NCBI GenBank assembly: GCA_016709545.1
Contig: JADJMO010000006.1
Span: 1 to 64,000 of the forward strand
Source of the DNA: Myxococcales bacterium
Lineage (GTDB): Bacteria > Myxococcota_A > Polyangia > Polyangiales > JADJMO01
Direction: 5' to 3'
Length of the DNA: 64,000 nt
The translations under genes and the position numbers were made by a program. Below, piece after piece: positions 18,867-28,932 of this stretch. A model generated the notes under the pieces. The model did no database searches. It worked only from the letters and a program-made list of their open reading frames with translations, and had not been told where the DNA came from. Numbering within the stretch: the stretch's first letter is position 1; every line of letters begins with the position of its first letter.

Positions 18867-20237
18867 TCAGGTACGCTCCAGGTGCCCGTGCACCGCGAGA
18901 GAGAAGGCCGCGCCGAGGTAGCGGAGGTGGGGCTCGATCGAGATGGCGATCTCGTACCAGCCCGGATGACCAGGGTGATCGTGCACGGCGAGCTCCGCCC
19001 GCCGCAGGGGATGCTGCGCGCGTAGCTGGCGCGGGACGGTGGCCATGTCGACGACGAGCGCCTCGAGCCGCGCGCCGAGGACGCGCTCGAGGTCGGAGGC
19101 ACTCATGCCCGCCCCGAGGAGCTCGCGCTGGAACACCTTGATGCCGTGGGCGATCCGGCTCGCGAGGAACACGTAGGGGAGCTGGCAGCCGATGCGGTCG
19201 TCGAGCGTGAGGCGGGGCCCTTCGCGTCCACCGAACGTGCGGGGGAGCCGGGACGAGGGCGTGCGCGCGAAGACGAGCTGCTCGTCGGCGGAGTCGAACG
19301 ACAGGACGACGAGGCCGAGCTCGGCGAGGTCGAGCTCCCTGGCCTCGTCGAGCACCACCTCGATCGGCGGGTGGGCGGGCGCGGGATCGAGGAAATGGTC
19401 GGGCCACGCCGCGGGCGGTGCGAAGCGTCCACCGCTGCGGCCGGCGATGTCGACGCACCAGCCGTCGCGCACGAACGCCGCCGCGACGCGGGTGCCCATC
19501 GCGTAGACGGGGTTGCCCCAGAGCGGCTGCGCGCTCTCCTCGAACACGAGCCGGTCGCTCGGAGCCGAGCCGTGCGGCTCGCGCAGCAGGAAGCGCGGGA
19601 GGAGGAGGCCGAGGTAGCGGGACTCGTCGAGGGCGCGCAGCTCCTGGTAGCGCCGGAGCCGCACGTCGTCCCGGAGGGCGGGAAGATCCGTGGCGTCGGA
19701 CAGCTCCTCGAACGTCTGGAAGCCGAGCAGGCCAGGCGCTGCGGCCGCGAGCACGACCGAGTGCGCCAAGGCGCCGACCTTGGCGAGCGCGCGCAGCAGC
19801 GTCACGTCCGCGTAGCTGGCGTCGAACGCGTGATCGAGGAGCACCGCCGCGAACGGGATGCCGCCGAACTGCCCGTACTGCTCGGTGTAGAGCACCCGGT
19901 AGAGCGCCGAGTGAAGCAGCGAGGGGGCCTCGTCGACGTCGGCGAAGAGCTCGTCCTTGCGCGCGTGCAGCATCGCGGTCTGGACGTTCGCGCCGAGGGG
20001 CAGGCCCTCGACGGCGAAGGCGAGTCCTCGCCAGCTGGCCTCGAGGGCGACGAACGCGGGCGCGTGCAGGATCGCGTCGAGCTGCGCCTGGAGCGCTCCG
20101 TCGAGGTCGCTGACGAGGCCGTCGATCTGGACCGCGAGGGAGAGCGGCGCCGGAGCGCGGAGCACGGCGCGCAACGCGCTCGAGATCTGGTCTCGCGACA
20201 CGCCGCCGAGCGTCGAGAGTTCGGCGAGGTCAGACAT
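18867..20237 (-). CDS. tssC: T6SS contractile sheath large subunit TssC
   Basis: 456 residues. Family blocks in order: 'LDAILHAPAFVALEASWRGL', 'LYTEQYGQFGGIPFAAVL', 'LPRFLLREPHG', 'FEESAQPLWGNPVYAM', 'GWCVDIAGRSGGRF', and 'LGLVVLSFDSADEQLVFA'. TssC pairs with TssB to form the sheath around the Hcp tube. The ATG at 20237 overlaps the end of tssA. No tssB is found beside it or anywhere in the window, which is unusual because tssB and tssC are normally adjacent. Confidence 0.88.
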   Translation of the reverse strand: MSDLAELSTLGGVSRDQISSALRAVLRAPAPLSLAVQIDGLVSDLDGALQAQLDAILHAPAFVALEASWRGLAFAVEGLPLGANVQTAMLHARKDELFADVDEAPSLLHSALYRVLYTEQYGQFGGIPFAAVLLDHAFDASYADVTLLRALAKVGALAHSVVLAAAAPGLLGFQTFEELSDATDLPALRDDVRLRRYQELRALDESRYLGLLLPRFLLREPHGSAPSDRLVFEESAQPLWGNPVYAMGTRVAAAFVRDGWCVDIAGRSGGRFAPPAAWPDHFLDPAPAHPPIEVVLDEARELDLAELGLVVLSFDSADEQLVFARTPSSRLPRTFGGREGPRLTLDDRIGCQLPYVFLASRIAHGIKVFQRELLGAGMSASDLERVLGARLEALVVDMATVPRQLRAQHPLRRAELAVHDHPGHPGWYEIAISIEPHLRYLGAAFSLAVHGHLERT

Positions 20238-21469
20238 CGGCGCTCCTCGCGAGCTGCAGCAGGCCGTAGAGTGCGTCGCGACGCTGGGTCCACTCGCGCC
20301 GCAGCGCCTCGAGCTCCGGGCGATCCATGGAGGCCTCCAGGAGGAGGCCGAGCAGTCTCCCGAAGGACGCAGGGGTCCCACTCGGATGCGGGCACGTGTG
20401 CGAGCGGGAGGAGGGGCACGAGCTGCTGGAGCGCGCGCTCCTTCGCGCCGCTGCGTAGCGCATCGGCAGCGGACTGCAGGACCGCATCGATGCGCGAGGC
20501 CTGCCCGGCGCTCGGCGTGGGCTCCTCGAGCCAGGTCTGCGTGGCCTCGGAAGCGAAGGGGCGACCGTCGGCGAACGTGCCGCGCGCGACCCAGGGACTG
20601 CGGACCAGCAAGGCGCGTGTCTCGCGGAGGATGGCGCCGGAGGCAGCACCGCGATCCAGCGCGGCGAGCGCCTCGGCCGCGTGACGCTGCAGATCGAGCC
20701 ACAGCGGGTAGCGCTCGAGGCCGTGCTCGGCCCACTGGAGCTTCTGCTCGGGCAACGTCTGCGCGCCGAGCTGAGTGGCGAAGGCCGGCTCGGGACCGGC
20801 GACCGGACCGCTCGAGCCTTCGCCGGGGACCTCGAGCCAGACCACGCGGCGCAGCAACACGTAGCCGCGGGGATCCTCGGGCGCGCGGGCCTGCAGATCG
20901 CGAGCGCGCTGCGCGAGACTCCCCACCGGATCCGCCACGGGGGCGACCGTGGCAGGGCGGGCTGCCGGAGCAGCCTGCGTGCGTGACCACGTCGGTGTCG
21001 CGACCTCGAAGCCCAGGTCGCGCGAGCGACGGCTGATCTCCGTGGCCTGCTGCGCGAGGGCCGCGGTGAGCTCCGGGCCCGCGGTCCCTTGTCCGAGCTG
21101 TCCCCCGACCTTCTCGAGGAGGTACTCGATCGCGGCGCGCCGCGCGGCGGGTCGTTCCGGGCGCAGGGTCTCGCTGCCCTGCTCCATCAGGCGGCGGACG
21201 AGCACGAGGCCGGCGAGCGCGCCGGCGGCTCCCTCTCGCCGTCCCCCGGCGACCGCATACCAGCCGGCGATCCGCAGGTCGCGCGCGCCCGCCAGCAAGT
21301 CGCTGGCCCGCCGCAACACCTCCGCGCAGTCGGGCTCGCCTGGGGGCGAGGCCTCGAGCTTGGCCATCTCGTCGCGAATCCATCCCACGCCCTCCGGATC
21401 GGGAGCGGACGGGGTGGCGAGCGCGAGGATGCGCGTCGCCTCGGCTTCGGCCCGGTCGAGCGCCTCCAC
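20230..21469 (-). CDS. tssA: TssA-like T6SS assembly protein, frameshifted
   Basis: About 412 residues from a GTG at 21469. It has an ImpA/TssA-type N-terminal domain ('DLRIAGWYAVAGG...LAGLVLVRRLMEQG', in part), a Pro/Ala linker, a helical middle with 'RRVVWLEVP', and a C-terminal block 'SFGRLLGLLLEASMDRPELEALR'. The frame is lost at GGGG 20372-20375 (one extra base); removing it joins 'ASEWDP' to 'ASFGRLLG' and the protein ends at 20230, overlapping the tssC start. TssA caps and guides sheath and tube growth. It starts one base after the tssK1 stop. Confidence 0.75.
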
Positions 21470-21470
21470 C

Positions 21471-22778
21471 TCACACCACCTGCGACGGATCCACCGCGTA
21501 GAGCTCGAGCTGCACCTTCGCGGGCTCGAGCGGCTGTACGATCGCCATGTTGCCCTTGCGGACGATCGTCTCCCAGTACGTGCCCGCGCGCTCGATCCGG
21601 AAGTACACGACGCCCGGCCGCAGCGGCAGGACGGGCGGTGGCCGGTACTCGTGGGCGACCCGCACGCCCGAGGTGGCCGCGTGGAGGATGTCGCGCATCT
21701 CGTCCCAGCACGCGATCTTCAGGATGCGCGGCAGCTGCTCACGAAGCGTCGCCTCGTCGAGGCCGGTCGCGGCCAGGAAGAACTCGTGACGGAACACGGC
21801 GGGCTCGGCGAGCTCCGCGTAGTGCAGTTGCTGCTCGGGTCGCTGCAGCGGGATCTGCACGAAGCGATGCGCCGCGAGGCGGCCGAGGGTGCGGACCGCG
21901 CCGTCCACGAGCGGGAAGAAGGTGCCGGCGAGGTCACCGTGCCGGTAGGGAGGCAGCGCCTTCGGATCCAGGCTCGCGTCGAACGCGCCGAGTCCGCCGC
22001 ACAGCTCGACGAGGACCTCGTAGGCCGTCTCGGGCTGCACGTGGGGGCGCTCGACGACGTCGGCCAGCCGAGGCCCGAGCTCACCGAGGAGCGTCAGCAA
22101 GAGGAGGCGGAGCGCGGCGGGGCCGTCGAGCTCCGGTGCGCGGCGGCGCTGCTCGAGCAGCGTCGTCTGACCCGCGCGGAGGGCGTGCACCACGCGCCGG
22201 AGCTGCTGGAGCAGGAGCGCCGAGGCCCGCACGTGGAGCAGAGGCGGCACGTAGTCGGGCGCGAGCACCGGCTCGCCGCCGGGCGCACGCGCGATGCGGG
22301 CGAGCGGCAGCAGATCGTAGCCCTCGAGCGCGTCCGTCGAGAGCACCAGGCCGACGCGCGGCCGCGCCCAGGTGACGTCGATCGGGCTCTCGCCGGTCAC
22401 GAAGTCCGCGATCCGCATCTTCTCGGGCACGAACCGGGCAGGTGCCCCGGGGCCCGCCTCGCCCTTGGGCAGCGCGAGGTAGACGAGGGTGCCGCTCGGC
22501 GTCTGGGCGTCGAGCGCGCGGGGAGGCACGGCGACCTCACCGCCCTCGCTCACCTCGACGAACGTCCCGTCCGGGAAGAGCCCCCGCGCGTGCCGCACCC
22601 GCAGCTCGCCACGGGCGAGCGCGCGCTCGTCGATGTCGAGCTCCCCGAGACCGAACCCGTGGTCGCCGAGCACCCGGAGGCGCTCGTGGAGCAGCTCCTC
22701 GTGGTAGCGATCCTGGAACTGCAGGTGCTGCGGCGTGAGGACCATGCCCTCCTGCCAGAGTGGCTTGCGCGGCGTCAC
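21471..22778 (-). CDS. tssK: T6SS baseplate protein TssK (TssK1)
   Basis: 435 residues from a GTG start with a strong ribosome site (AGAAGGAGG, about 22787-22795). The canonical TssK N-terminus is present: 'LWQEGMVLTPQHLQFQDRY'. Later blocks include 'GFGLGELDIDERAL', 'YDLLPLARIARA', 'YVPPLLHVRAS' and 'YFRIERAGTYWETI'. TssK trimers connect the baseplate wedges (TssEFG) to the TssJLM complex. It lies between tssG and tssA in a tight operon. Confidence 0.9.
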   Translation of the reverse strand: MTPRKPLWQEGMVLTPQHLQFQDRYHEELLHERLRVLGDHGFGLGELDIDERALARGELRVRHARGLFPDGTFVEVSEGGEVAVPPRALDAQTPSGTLVYLALPKGEAGPGAPARFVPEKMRIADFVTGESPIDVTWARPRVGLVLSTDALEGYDLLPLARIARAPGGEPVLAPDYVPPLLHVRASALLLQQLRRVVHALRAGQTTLLEQRRRAPELDGPAALRLLLLTLLGELGPRLADVVERPHVQPETAYEVLVELCGGLGAFDASLDPKALPPYRHGDLAGTFFPLVDGAVRTLGRLAAHRFVQIPLQRPEQQLHYAELAEPAVFRHEFFLAATGLDEATLREQLPRILKIACWDEMRDILHAATSGVRVAHEYRPPPVLPLRPGVVYFRIERAGTYWETIVRKGNMAIVQPLEPAKVQLELYAVDPSQVV

Positions 22779-22793
22779 GATGGGCCTCCTTCT

Positions 22794-23774
22794 CTACTCC
22801 ATGCCTACGTAGCGACAGTCCTGGACACGGCTCTGCGACCGGAGCGGGACACGCACCCGGAGCTCCGCGGGCGGCGCGCTCGTCACGAGCGCATCGACAC
22901 CCAGCGTCGCGCCGCGGGTCGCACCGAGCCTCGCCACGAGCTCGTCACCCCCGCGCACGAGCAGCTCGAGCTCGACCTGGACGCGCCCGCCCACGACCTC
23001 CTCGGTGGCGTCGAGCAGCCGCGTGAACTCCTCGCCACCTGGCAGGAAGCGATCGCGCGCGCCGAGACCGACCGGCCCCACCCGCACGCGCAGCACGCCG
23101 CCGATCGCGCGTACCTCGCTCCCAGCGAACGCGCCCAGACCGAGCCGCAGCTGCGGGTGCCCGAGGCCGGGCATGTCGGCGGGCGTCGGATAAGCGACCT
23201 CGATCTCCGGGTCGACGGCAAGGGGGAGCCCTGGCAACAACGCCTCGAGCATCGCCTGGATGGCCTCCACGTCGACGTTCGCCGGATCGCCCCGCCGGTG
23301 CTCGGCGAGCCCGGCGACGACCTCGGTCGGCAGCGGGCGCGGCGCCGCGCACCAGGGATCGATGCCCCCGAACGTCGAGAGACGGCGGCCGAGCTCTCCA
23401 TCGAGCCGGGTGTACTTGGTGAGCAGCTCGTGGAGGAGCACGAGCACGCGTTGCTGGAGCGCATCGAGCACCCCACGCAGTCGCTCCGCGCCGTCACTCC
23501 CGGCGAGCCTCGTGAACGCGAGCGGGAGGGGAGAGCGCGCTCCGACCAGGCCGAGCGCACCAGTGCGAACGCGCACCCTTCCCTGCTCGTCGATCTGGGC
23601 GACAGCGACCTCGTCGGTCGAGAAGCCGAGCCGGCCGTCGTGCTCGAAGCCGATCGACGCCGAGTCGAGGTCACCCTCGAAATGGCGCGCGAGCGCGTCC
23701 ATGAGCGCGCGGAGGCCGAGCGCCGAGCCCGCCTGCAGGAGCTCGTTCAGGGGTGCGCGCGCGTCCTGGTCCAT
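22794..23774 (-). CDS. tssG: T6SS baseplate protein TssG
   Basis: 326 residues. It starts inside the end of tssF1 (28-base overlap), typical of coupled baseplate genes. TssG hallmarks: 'GSALGLRALMDALARHFEGD', 'ASIGFEHDGRLGFSTDEVA', 'LTKYTRLDGELGRRL', then a C-terminal half with 'MPGLGHPQLRLGLGAFAG'. TssG forms baseplate wedges with TssE and two copies of TssF. It ends 16 bases before tssK1. Confidence 0.85.
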   Translation of the reverse strand: MDQDARAPLNELLQAGSALGLRALMDALARHFEGDLDSASIGFEHDGRLGFSTDEVAVAQIDEQGRVRVRTGALGLVGARSPLPLAFTRLAGSDGAERLRGVLDALQQRVLVLLHELLTKYTRLDGELGRRLSTFGGIDPWCAAPRPLPTEVVAGLAEHRRGDPANVDVEAIQAMLEALLPGLPLAVDPEIEVAYPTPADMPGLGHPQLRLGLGAFAGSEVRAIGGVLRVRVGPVGLGARDRFLPGGEEFTRLLDATEEVVGGRVQVELELLVRGGDELVARLGATRGATLGVDALVTSAPPAELRVRVPLRSQSRVQDCRYVGME

Positions 23775-25381
23775 GTCTCCTCGAAGCCGGTGGCGCGGCC
23801 GCGCAGCACCAGGCGCTGGAAGGTGCCCACGGGCATCGCAGCGGCGAGGCCCATCGAGACAACCTCACCGAACAGCAGCAGATCTCCCACCCCGTCGAAC
23901 GCGGTCTCCTCCACCTCGACCTCGGTCTCGTAGCCGATGCGGGCGCAACCCTCGTGGTCGTCGTGCGCGGCGCGCACCTCGACGGAGCGGATCGCCTCGA
24001 TGCGAGCCTGGCACCCGGCGAAGGCCGCTGGCTCGCCCCACGCCGGCACGCCGTGCAGCGCGAGCGCATCCTGCAGTGCAGCGCGTGGCGCGCGCCCCGG
24101 CGGCCGGGCGAACGAGAGGGCGCGTGTCGCGAGCGCGGCGCCGGCCGGGCCCTCGACGAGGGCGCTGGAGGACAGGAGCATCGCGTGGAGCTCGCGGCTC
24201 TCGCACGCCTGGCCGTGCTGGATGGCGCTCCGGTCGGTGGCTACGACCGAGAACGACACCACGGTCGGGCGCTGCCACGGCATGGGGAGGGTGCCCGAGA
24301 CCTGCGCGCGGACATCGACTTTGGACCCTCGCTGCACGGGCTCGAGGGCGAACCGCAGCGGCGTGATGGGATCGACGTAGGCGAGATCGAAGCGAGACCG
24401 GGGTGCGACGAGGACCTCGCGCACGGTGGAGCCGTCCGCGACGCGGGCGCGCGCCTCGACGACCCCGACGACCGCGGCCTCGTCCAGGGAAGCTCCAGCG
24501 ATGCGCAGCGCGGTCGGGCGCGAGCCGACGTGGACGCGGAGAGGCTCGGTCGTCGTCTCGTAGGCGTTCACGGCCGCGACCGCATCGAGGCGGAACCGAC
24601 CCGGATCGACGGGGATCCCGGCGAGCGGGCGCGTGGTCGAGAGCACGACCTCGACCTCGCGCGCGTCGGCGTCGATCGCTTCAGCCAGACCCGCGATGCG
24701 CACGAAGGCGAAGCGCTCCCGCGCGCAGGCGTAGGTCTGGAAGTGCTGGAGAGCGGCCGGAGGCTCGGAGCCGACGGTGCAGAGGCCAGCGTCGAGGCCG
24801 ACGGGAGCGACGTCCGGCAGCGTCGTAGTGCGATCACCCTGGCGGACCTCGACCCGCGCGCCGCGGAGCGCGCCGACGAGGGCCTGGGCGGTGCGGTCGG
24901 CACCCACGACGTGCAGCAACAGGGACGCTGGCCACCGGCGGCCGTCGCGACGCACGAGGCGAAGGACGAGGCTGGTGGTGAGCCCGCGCGGCTCGAGGTG
25001 GATCCCCGTGATCTGCACGCTGGTGGGAGCGATCTCGTCGAGCGTACGGAACCGGACCGGGCGGCCGCCCGGGCTGCGGGCCACGATCTCGGTGCCCGGG
25101 CGAACGACCGGCTCGAGGCTCCCGAGCAGCGAGAACACGCCGATCCGCGGCACCGGACGCAGCAGCGCGGGGCACAGGCTCTGGCCCAGGGCGACGAACG
25201 CCGGCATGCGCAGCCGGGGCACCTGCGCGCGCACCAGGTCGACGAGCTGACCGAGACCGTCGAGCACGAGCTCGAGGCTCCCGTCCTCCGAGCGCGCGCC
25301 GAGCTGCGGGGCATGGGCGCGGTGTCGCGCGGCGAAGGCCGCTGCCTCGCGACGCCAGTCGGAGAGCGGAACGCGGCTCAT
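23747..25381 (-). CDS. tssF: T6SS baseplate protein TssF (TssF1)
   Basis: 544 residues, intact. The family's central signature is visible as 'FRLDAVAAVNAYETTTEPLR' (compare the usual L-x-x-x-x-x-P-V-x-N-x-F-x-x-x-A-E-P). The C-terminal region contains 'GDLLLFGEVVSMGLAAAMPVG' and 'FQRLVLRG', matching the usual end of TssF. The ATG overlaps the tssE stop (ATGA). A second, separate TssF is encoded upstream at 26261-27754. Confidence 0.8.
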   Translation of the reverse strand: MSRVPLSDWRREAAAFAARHRAHAPQLGARSEDGSLELVLDGLGQLVDLVRAQVPRLRMPAFVALGQSLCPALLRPVPRIGVFSLLGSLEPVVRPGTEIVARSPGGRPVRFRTLDEIAPTSVQITGIHLEPRGLTTSLVLRLVRRDGRRWPASLLLHVVGADRTAQALVGALRGARVEVRQGDRTTTLPDVAPVGLDAGLCTVGSEPPAALQHFQTYACARERFAFVRIAGLAEAIDADAREVEVVLSTTRPLAGIPVDPGRFRLDAVAAVNAYETTTEPLRVHVGSRPTALRIAGASLDEAAVVGVVEARARVADGSTVREVLVAPRSRFDLAYVDPITPLRFALEPVQRGSKVDVRAQVSGTLPMPWQRPTVVSFSVVATDRSAIQHGQACESRELHAMLLSSSALVEGPAGAALATRALSFARPPGRAPRAALQDALALHGVPAWGEPAAFAGCQARIEAIRSVEVRAAHDDHEGCARIGYETEVEVEETAFDGVGDLLLFGEVVSMGLAAAMPVGTFQRLVLRGRATGFEETWTRTRAHP

Positions 25382-25752
25382 CGCGCCGCCCCCGACACCG
25401 CGTCGATCTCGACGGCGAACGACTGGGGACGGCCATCCACGTGCAGGACGCCGGTGATGGCGAAGCGCAGCGACGAGGTACCCGGGACCACCTGCACGCT
25501 CGCGCCGACGAGCCGGGGCTCGTGACGACGGAGCGAGTCCTCGAGCGAGGCGCGCAGGAGGTCGGTGCCGGCCTCGCCGTGCTCGTAGATCGACGCCGAG
25601 TCTTCCATGCCGAAGTGCGGCGCCGCCGGGCTGCGACCGCGGCGCGCCATGACCATCCGCTGAATCGCCTCGACGACCTCGCGACGCACGGCCGACGCGT
25701 GCTCGCGCGGTGCGATGGGGTCGCTGGTCAGCTCCGCGAGAAGGCTTCGCAC
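25378..25752 (-). CDS. tssE: T6SS baseplate protein TssE (gp25-like)
   Basis: 124 residues from a GTG at 25752, four bases after the hcp stop. It has the gp25/TssE pattern: an N-terminal helix region, 'NFGMEDSAS'-type segment ('PHFGMEDSASIYEHG'), then 'LRASLEDSLRRHEPRL' and 'FAITGVLHVDGRPQSFAVEID'. Length fits the family. TssE starts sheath polymerisation on the baseplate. It is followed directly by tssF1 with an ATGA overlap. Confidence 0.82.
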   Translation of the reverse strand: MRSLLAELTSDPIAPREHASAVRREVVEAIQRMVMARRGRSPAAPHFGMEDSASIYEHGEAGTDLLRASLEDSLRRHEPRLVGASVQVVPGTSSLRFAITGVLHVDGRPQSFAVEIDAVSGAAR

Positions 25753-25756
25753 CGGT

Positions 25757-26246
25757 TCAACCCTTGGCAGCGTACCGCGCCATCGTCTTGCTGCGGAGGT
25801 TCTTGACCACGATCTCCTCGGCCTTGAACCCCACGTCCTCGAACTCGCGCGACGGACGCGCGGTGAGGCCCTCTTCGGTCTTGTCGGAGTACCGCTCGAG
25901 CTGCGCCACGACGGCGCGCTTGAGCGTGATCTGCTCGTAGACCGTCTCGGGGTTGCCCCTGACCGTCGGCCTCCACGAACTCGATGATCACCTCGTCGAG
26001 CACCTCCGCGTCCCAGAAGGCCTGGAGGATCTGCGGCGACGAGGCGCCCCACAGCTTGGTCACCACGATCGGATCGTGGCGCGGGAGGCCGCTGCTGAGA
26101 CCGCGCTGGGGATCGAGCGGGATCTCGCCCTTGAAGCGGAAGCGCACGCCGTTGATCCAGTCGGTCCGGTCGACCATCGGCGACTCGCCCTTGAAGGCGC
26201 CCTGCTTGCTGCCCTTCACCTTCACGTAGAACTGGTACGAGCTCAC
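25757..26246 (-). CDS. hcp: Hcp tube protein (TssD), frameshifted
   Basis: About 162 residues. The N-terminus 'YQFYVKVKGSKQGAFKGES' and 'HDPIVVTKLWGASSPQILQAFW' are diagnostic of Hcp. The frame breaks at CCCC 25956-25959 (one extra G on the coding strand). After correction the text continues 'NPETVYEQITLKRA' and ends 'FKAEEIVVKNLRSKTM', a normal Hcp C-terminus. Hcp hexamers stack to form the inner tube. The gene has its own GGAGG-like site and lies between tssF2 and tssE. Confidence 0.85.
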
Positions 26247-26260
26247 GACGGCCTCCTGCT

Positions 26261-27754
26261 TCAGAACGGGAACGGTCGGCGCTGCCCTGGGAGCAGCGCG
26301 CCGACGTGAAGGGGTTCGGCGACGCCCGACAGGTGCACGGTGGTGCGCACGAGGCGGGTGAGGTCGGTGCGCTCGACGAACGCGATCTCCAGCAGGTGGG
26401 CGAGCCGGAAGGCCACGCCTCTCCCGACGTCGGCGAGGGTCACCTCGACCTCGTCGACCCAGCGGATCTGACCGGCGCCGTCAACATGATGGCTCGAACC
26501 GAAGCGGGTCCGCTCGACGAGGCCACCCGCGCGCGCAGGCCCTGGATCGTGCAGCGACAGGAAGGCCTCCAGGCTCTCCCGGCGGACGAGCTCCTGCAGC
26601 GGCATGCGGAGGTAGGCGTTGAGGCGGAACGCGAGGTTGGCGTCGCTCGGTGGCACGCACCCGGGGAACACCCGCGTCAGGTTGCGCACGCTCGAACCAT
26701 GGAGCGTGCCCTGCCAGTCGGCCGGAGCCGTCGCCGTGAGGTGAGCCGCATGCGTGACCTGGAGCTGGACGCGGAACGGACCCGCCGGTGGGGGCGCGTC
26801 GAGGGCCGCGTCGCTCACGAAGCGGACACGCCCGCGCGGCTCCCCGTCGCTGCGTCGAGCACGGGCTCGAGAGCCGTGAGCGCGCTGCGCGGGGCCGGCC
26901 AGGGTGGAACGGGTCCGGCGTTGTTCCGGAACTCGTCGATGCGAACGATGCGATGGCGGGTGAGGGGAAGGTCGTGGGCGATCGTGTCAGCCTCGACCGT
27001 CTCGTTCCAGACGCCCGTCACGCCCACGCAGTTCGTCCGGAGGTGGGTCGCCGAGAGATCGGCCAGCCAGCCGAGCGGCACGCGCAGCGGGACCTCGAGC
27101 TCGACGCGGTCGACGGGGCCGCCGGTCGCGCTGTTCTGGACGTCGAACCAGTGAAACGACTCCGGGAGAGTGAAGTGCTGCCGCAGCAGCGCGCTCGACG
27201 GGTGGCTGTCGTCCAGCCACGCGCTCGCCGCCCCGAAGGCGCTCGGAGGTGCGCTCGTCGCGGCCCACACCAGCTCCGCTGCCGCCTGGGGATCGGGGAC
27301 CGACACGAAGAAGCGGAAGACGGGGGGAGCGGCGAGCGGGTTGCCGGTCACGCTCCGGAGCGAGATGCGGAGCAGCTGCTCCCGGGGGCCGCGGCGCTCG
27401 ACGCGCACGCGATCCACCACGAAGGGGTGCAGCGTCACGGCCGTGCGGATGGACCACGACGCGGCCTCGCCCGCGGGCGACCGCAGGGTGACGACATCGG
27501 AGCTCTGGAGAGCGACGCTCCGGCGGAGCTCGGGCGAGGGCGTCATCTCCAGCACCGCGAGGGGCGGCAGGGGACGCTGCGCGTCAGGCAGGATCGGGAG
27601 GGTCAGCTCGGAGAGCCTCGTCCTCGAGATCGGAGCGACCCCGCGAGAGGAGGAACGCTGCTCCCTCGAGGAGGCGCGCCACGCGTGGGTCGGAGGGCGG
27701 GAGGGTCACCCTTCGAAGAAGCGCGTCGAGTTCCCGGCGGTAGGCGTCGAGCAT
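26261..27754 (-). CDS. tssF: Second TssF-like baseplate protein (TssF2), frameshifted
   Basis: Three reading frames join into one TssF of about 497 residues. The N-terminus 'MLDAYRRELDALLRRV' plus 'DPRVARLLEGAAFLLSRG' is the typical TssF start. The middle has 'FHWFDVQNS' and 'LRTNCVGVTGVWNETVEAD'. The C-terminal part has 'FRLNAYLRMPLQELVRRESL' and 'LLEIAFVERTDLTRLV'. The breaks are near CCCC 27639-27642 and at CTCCCC 26841-26846; repairing the second gives 'LDAATG-EPRGRVRFVSDAAL'. It is diverged from TssF1. The start overlaps the frame that reads through from the upstream lipoprotein (TGATG). Confidence 0.7.
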
Positions 27755-27793
27755 CAGTGCGTCCTGCCAGGTGAGGTGGTCATCGTCATCGTC

Positions 27794-28932
27794 TCACGGG
27801 CCTCCAGGGAGCGCCGGGTACGTCTCCTTCGCCAGCGCCTCTCGAACGCCGTTCCACGACCCGGGATGCTGTCCTCGAAGGAAGTCACCTTGTCCGCGAC
27901 GACCGTCGCGGCGGCATCGGTGTCGCCGAGCACTCGTCGCGCAACGTACACCTCGGCGGCCGCGCGCACCGCGACGAGGCCACAGGTCGCCGACCCCTTC
28001 GTCGCCGTCCCCTTCGCGACCCGCGCCTCGTACCACTTCCGGAAGCTCGGGAGGTTGTCGGCGTAGCTCGCGCCGTTCCACTTCACCACACCGTCGAGGC
28101 GCAGATAGGGGTGGTCCTCGGGGATCCATTGCGTCGAGACCTTGTAGTTCAGGAAGCCGGCGCGTTCCGAAGGCGTGCAGCCGTCCACGTCCGCCTGTTC
28201 GAGTGGCACCGCCCAGCGCCGCACGAGGAGCTCGGTCGTTCCGTCGCCGTCCACGTCGACCTCTCCGAAGGGGTTCGGCGCCCACTTCAGGAGGGGCGAA
28301 GGGTTGCTCTTCCAGCGCGTCCCGTCGAACTTGTAGACGACGATGCTCGAACCGAGTTGCCCGATGTCGTACGAGCGGACGTGCAGGACGGCGAAGACTC
28401 GTCCCTCGCCATAGAGGTCCCACAGGCCGCCGCGTGATGACCAGACCACCTCGGTCTGCACATCCTGCTCGTCGATGATGTTGCCGGGACTCGCTCCCAC
28501 AAGCCGCGCTCCCTCGACGAAGCACTCCACGCACCCCGCGGGTGGAAAGGCCTCGGAGTTGCCGAGCCACTGCCCCTGGATCGAGGTACAGACGTAGCGG
28601 AGGATCGCAGCCGGCTTCCCGGGCACTTCGTAGAGGCCCGCCTGGCCGCACGTCTTGTAGAACGCGTTGGCCCACATCGACTGCGGAGGGAACTTCTTCG
28701 CGGCGATGACGTTCGCGTCGAAGGCGGCCTTGGCGGCCGCCGGGTCGATGGAGGGCGAGGGGGCAGGCGCGGGGGGCGAAGGTACAGGGGAGGGAGCGGG
28801 CTTGACGCTGCTCGACGTCGCAACCGTCTCCGGAGCCGGCTGCGGGGTCGGACTGCGGCGGCACGCAGCCACGAGGGAGAGGGCAGCCACGACACGCAGC
28901 GGGCGGGCCACGGAGCGAGTGCGGGAAGTCAT
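27794..28932 (-). CDS. Lipoprotein after VgrG, frameshifted near the end
   Basis: About 379 residues. The start overlaps the vgrG stop (ATGA). A signal peptide ends in the lipobox LVAAC (Cys24). A Pro/Ala/Ser linker follows (25-62), then a globular domain with a calcium-loop-like 'DVDGDGTTELLV' (FG-GAP/VCBS style). Near 27868 one base is missing; repaired, the protein ends 'SWNGVREALAKETYPALPGG' at 27794 instead of running 13 codons further in a basic frame. Function unknown. A periplasm-facing lipoprotein coupled to VgrG could be an immunity or accessory factor. Confidence 0.65.

Noticed and set aside
20949..23933. 994-codon plus-strand open frame
   Set aside because: Shadow of tssA, tssK1 and tssG on the other strand; Arg/Glu/His-rich text typical of high-GC antisense frames.
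26261..26818. Separate gene starting with GTG in the middle of tssF2
   Set aside because: Its text is the C-terminal half of TssF and the upstream same-frame sequence ('RGRVRFVSDAAL') is continuous protein, so it is part of tssF2 after a shift in CCCC.
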